Origin: JABMPO01 sp964539785
GTDB taxonomy: Bacteria; Fidelibacterota; Marinisomatia; Marinisomatales; TCS56
Length of the DNA: 64,000 nucleotides
Direction of reading: 5' to 3'
NCBI GenBank assembly: GCA_964539785.1
Contig: CAZIJQ010000002.1
Location: 38,786-102,785 of the forward strand
This document shows, one piece after another, positions 61,414-64,000 of the stretch. The first letter of the stretch is position 1; every line of letters begins with the position of its first letter. Under the pieces are notes generated by a model. That model was given only the letters and a program-made list of their open reading frames with translations. It searched no databases and was not told the DNA's origin. Made by a program: the position numbers and the translations under genes.

Positions 61414-63090
61414 ATGTTATTAGTTTTGTTCATGATCAAAACCGCAATTACCGCTGTCTTTATCGCGATTTTCCTGTTTTTTACCAGCGCTTACATCGCT
61501 TTGCGCATGGGCGCTCTACCCTGGCCAATAATATTTTCAATAATTACGGCATCCGGGATATTAAAATTAACCGGACACTTAAACTCCCATTCTGTGAATA
61601 CCGCCCAGGCCGGCGGTTCCATCGGCGGCTTAATGGCCGCAGCCGTTATTTTTACTCTACCAGGATTGATTCTTACCAATCCCGATCAGGTTTCGCTGCT
61701 GTGGCTGACATTATTGGCCGGCTCCAGTGCTGCCCTGGGCATCGGTTTATCAATCCCCTTGCGGGAAGAATATGTTATCCGCCAAAATCTGTCCTTTCCG
61801 GCGGGACGGGCTGGCGGTGAAATTATCAAGGCCGGATTTGAAGGCGACCAGCGTTTTAAATATATCATCATTTTTGGGACTGCCACTGCATTGTTTACCC
61901 TGGTCAGAGATGCGCTTGGTTTCGATTTTGTAACACTTGGCACAGTTGCAGGGATGCCGGTACTGATCCTGATTATGCCCATGGTGATTGCTACCGGACT
62001 GATCCTCGGTCCGGCTAATTCCCTTTCCTGGGGAGCTGGTGGGTTATTATCGCTAATCGGATTATTTGTCATTCCCGGATTATTGCCGGAATTTGCTGAA
62101 AACTCGAATCCGATTTTGCAGAATGTGGGTATGGGACTGGTAATCGGCTCAGGCATCGGCTACATCCTGTTTCACAGCCGGTTGAAGGCTGGTTTTCGCG
62201 GTATCTGGCTGCAACAGCAGCCCTGGACCTGGGGGTTAGCACTTACCAATTTCCTGATTTTGACGCTGGCAGGCGTACCAATCTGGGCGGCAGCACTGGG
62301 CCTGGTGCTCACTTTTATCGCAGTGAATCTGGCGAGTCGGATGACCGGTGTAACTAACATTGATCCTTTAGAGCAGTTCGGCCTGCTGGCAACCCTGTTG
62401 ATCGTTTTTATCTTTGGAATATTTAATCTGAATATTTCGCTCGAATCCCGTTATTTATTGACATTTTCAATCGCCATGGCCACTGCCATCGCCGGTGATA
62501 TTGGCCATGATTACCGGTCAGCGGAAATTGTGGGCACCGACTATCGCAAGATTATCCGGATCGATTTGATTGCCGCAATTGCAGTATCATTGGCAGTACC
62601 GCTGATGGTGGTAGTATTGCAAAGCGCTGAAATTGCCGATCACCTGTTCACAACCAATTTCCCTGCACCCCAGGCTCAGATCGTAATGAATAATCTGATG
62701 GGATTGGCCCATCCCTTTATATTTTTGGCGGGACTGGTAGTCGCCTTGGCCATCGAAGGATTACGTTTTAAAAACCGATTATCCTTTCTCCACCTGATGC
62801 CATTTGGTATCGGGCTTTTCCTGGGAATTAATTTAGCGTTGCTGATTGCGATCGGCGGGTTACTGGCCATCACGGTAAATCGTAAAGGTCCCGCCGCAAC
62901 ATTAACCGGAATTGTAATCGCCGCCGCCATTCTCGGTGGCGAGGGTACTGTCGGATTTATTCAGGCTGTGTCTAATGTGTTTTTCCCCGGCCAAAAAGTA
63001 ATGCTGCTGGGCGGCCTGGGTCTGATTCTGCTGGCGGTTTTGACGCGCAATCTTCAGTCTTTTTTTAAAGAAGTGACGAGTAAAAAGTGA
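61414..63090 (+). CDS. OPT-family transporter
   Basis: 558 residues of almost continuous membrane helices (about 14). Landmarks of the oligopeptide/iron-siderophore-type OPT family are FTSAYIALRMGALPWPI near the start, NTAQAGGSIGG, IPLREEYVIRQNLSFPAGRA and GPANSLSWGAGG. OPT members take up peptides or metal chelates by proton symport. The next ATG, six codons in, is an equally likely start; neither has a clear ribosome binding site. It is transcribed divergently from the metallophosphatase gene across 171 bp. Confidence 0.82.
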   Translation: MLLVLFMIKTAITAVFIAIFLFFTSAYIALRMGALPWPIIFSIITASGILKLTGHLNSHSVNTAQAGGSIGGLMAAAVIFTLPGLILTNPDQVSLLWLTLLAGSSAALGIGLSIPLREEYVIRQNLSFPAGRAGGEIIKAGFEGDQRFKYIIIFGTATALFTLVRDALGFDFVTLGTVAGMPVLILIMPMVIATGLILGPANSLSWGAGGLLSLIGLFVIPGLLPEFAENSNPILQNVGMGLVIGSGIGYILFHSRLKAGFRGIWLQQQPWTWGLALTNFLILTLAGVPIWAAALGLVLTFIAVNLASRMTGVTNIDPLEQFGLLATLLIVFIFGIFNLNISLESRYLLTFSIAMATAIAGDIGHDYRSAEIVGTDYRKIIRIDLIAAIAVSLAVPLMVVVLQSAEIADHLFTTNFPAPQAQIVMNNLMGLAHPFIFLAGLVVALAIEGLRFKNRLSFLHLMPFGIGLFLGINLALLIAIGGLLAITVNRKGPAATLTGIVIAAAILGGEGTVGFIQAVSNVFFPGQKVMLLGGLGLILLAVLTRNLQSFFKEVTSKK

Positions 63091-63148
63091 TAAGTAACAA
63101 GTACAGGAACACAGGGAACAGATATTAGGAAATATGGAATAAGTACAT

Positions 63149-63174
63149 GTCATGCTGAGCCAGTCGAAGCATAT
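63149..63174 (+). repeat. Dispersed repeat at the start of the YidD-like gene
   Basis: The segment GTCATGCTGAGCCAGTCGAA and following GCATAT resembles a short repeat family that I recall from many FCB-group genomes. It overlaps the first codons of the 63152 frame, which therefore are unlikely to be coding. Confidence 0.45.
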
Positions 63175-63895
63175 TTATATGCAGAATGCCCTTTATTACC
63201 ATCCGCTTGCCAGACAAGTACGACGGGCAAATGTACTTAGATTGAAGAACAATTTTTCTATTTCAGCAATCATGTTTATCGTATTAATTACGGGTAATCT
63301 AATGAGTGCCCAGTCCCGTTACCCTGCCGACACGTTGCTTACGTCTGACTCACTGAATATAGTTAAGAAGGCCGGCGTCTTGCCGATTGCGCTCTGGCAA
63401 AGGTTATCCTACAATGTACCCGGAATAGGCTGCCAGTTTTCTCCCAGTTGCAGTAATTACGGTAGCCAGGCCATTGGTCAACATGGATTGATTGCCGGTT
63501 CAGTTCTAACCGCCGATCGGATCGTACGCTGCAATCCGTTTGCCTGGCATTATCACCAGCAGATGCACGGTGAATTTAATCCAACCGATGGTCGCTTGGT
63601 TGACCGGGTCGTGCCGGTTCAACCTGCGATTAATTCCCATAAATCGCCCCTGCTCGCTGCCTCATTTTCAATCATTTTACCCGGTAGCGGTCGTGCCTAT
63701 GCCGGTCGACCCTGGGACAGCCTGATGGGATTCTTAATGGTAGCTTTTCTGGGCACTGTTACCCAATCAAGTTACCGAAACGATCATAACACTGTTGGTG
63801 GTATATATTTATCGGCCACAACGATTTTTTATTTCGGTGAGATCTACGGCGCCTGGCGAACAGCAAAATACTATCAGCCGCCTAATAAACCCTAG
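63152..63895 (+). CDS. YidD-like protein with signal segment and C-terminal membrane helices
   Basis: The conserved core CQFSPSCSNYGSQAIGQHG and ADRIVRCNPF matches the YidD family (three Cys, Arg-Cys-X-Pro-Phe). Unlike classical YidD, which is about 80 residues, this protein continues with LPGSGRAYAGRPWDSLMGFL and two membrane segments (about 165-245). The listed start lies in a dispersed repeat (63149-63174), so the true start is probably further in; a TTG at 63242 would give a clear signal peptide (KNNFSISAIMFIVLITGNLMSAQ). Role in membrane-protein insertion is inferred from YidD only. Confidence 0.7.
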   Translation: MLSQSKHIYMQNALYYHPLARQVRRANVLRLKNNFSISAIMFIVLITGNLMSAQSRYPADTLLTSDSLNIVKKAGVLPIALWQRLSYNVPGIGCQFSPSCSNYGSQAIGQHGLIAGSVLTADRIVRCNPFAWHYHQQMHGEFNPTDGRLVDRVVPVQPAINSHKSPLLAASFSIILPGSGRAYAGRPWDSLMGFLMVAFLGTVTQSSYRNDHNTVGGIYLSATTIFYFGEIYGAWRTAKYYQPPNKP

Positions 63896-63984
63896 CTATG
63901 TATAATTAAGGTGATCTATATCTACTTGACTTAATTGTTCAATAGATTAACCCGTTGTGCATATTATTTTAATGAATAGATACC

Positions 63985-64000
63985 CCCGGGTAAACCCGGG
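63985..64000. repeat. Palindrome at the window edge
   Basis: CCCGGGTAAACCCGGG closes the window; two 7-base arms (CCCGGGT/ACCCGGG) pair around AA. It likely extends beyond the edge. The 105 bases after the last gene show nothing else. Confidence 0.5.

Overview
The window reads as a chromosomal segment from a Gram-negative bacterium of the Fibrobacterota-Chlorobiota-Bacteroidota superphylum. Candidatus Marinimicrobia or the Calditrichota/KSB1 neighbourhood fits best (inference; no rRNA is present to settle it). The reasons are TonB-dependent receptors with carboxypeptidase-like N-terminal domains, a PorV/PorQ-family protein with FN3 cargo proteins ending in a Por-type C-terminal sorting domain, tandem DUF5916 outer-membrane proteins, moderately AT-rich DNA and many short intergenic palindromes.

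Layout. (1) 0-13.8 kb, all minus strand: an envelope operon with two paralogous receptor/cargo pairs, a lipoprotein, a PorV-like protein, an IPT/TIG plus beta-propeller protein, and the first codons of another secreted protein at the window edge. (2) 13.9-19.8 kb: a corrinoid methyl-transfer operon (MttB-family methyltransferase, MetH-activation-like protein, corrinoid protein, homocysteine methyltransferase, DUF1460 lipoprotein, UroD-superfamily protein). It amounts to a methionine synthase split into separate genes with a methylamine-type methyl donor module. (3) 20.1-29.9 kb: a receiver-only response regulator, then a tricarboxylate cluster: MmgE/PrpD, isocitrate/isopropylmalate dehydrogenase family, homoaconitase-like hydratase, GxxExxY protein, HD protein, citrate lyase alpha, and a fused citrate lyase acyl-carrier/beta protein. 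Every gap inside this cluster holds an inverted-repeat element of one family, and one copy encloses the GxxExxY gene. (4) 30.1-33.6 kb: MinD-type ATPases with ferredoxin inserts, NifX-like proteins, DUF5320 and DUF134. (5) 33.8-36.4 kb: an acyl-CoA dehydrogenase and a repeat-rich tRNA island with tRNA-Pro, tRNA-His and two degenerate tRNA-Pro copies. (6) 36.4-39.9 kb: LptF/LptG permease, pyrimidine-nucleoside phosphorylase, HEAT protein. (7) 39.9-47.3 kb: two RND pumps behind one membrane fusion protein. (8) 47.5-64 kb: HAD, Nudix, ROK kinase, two DUF5916 proteins, ACP phosphodiesterase-like, dienoyl-CoA reductase-like SDR, alpha/beta hydrolase, PIN-PhoH, small membrane proteins, a metallophosphatase, an OPT transporter and a YidD-like protein.

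How the parts may work together (inference): region 2 could move methyl groups from a quaternary amine or betaine via a corrinoid protein to homocysteine. Region 3 could interconvert 2-oxoglutarate, isocitrate, cis-aconitate and citrate and split citrate to acetate and oxaloacetate. The most unusual DNA-level features are the GxxExxY-associated inverted-repeat family confined to region 3 and the tandem tRNA-Pro remnants with replaced anticodon arms.
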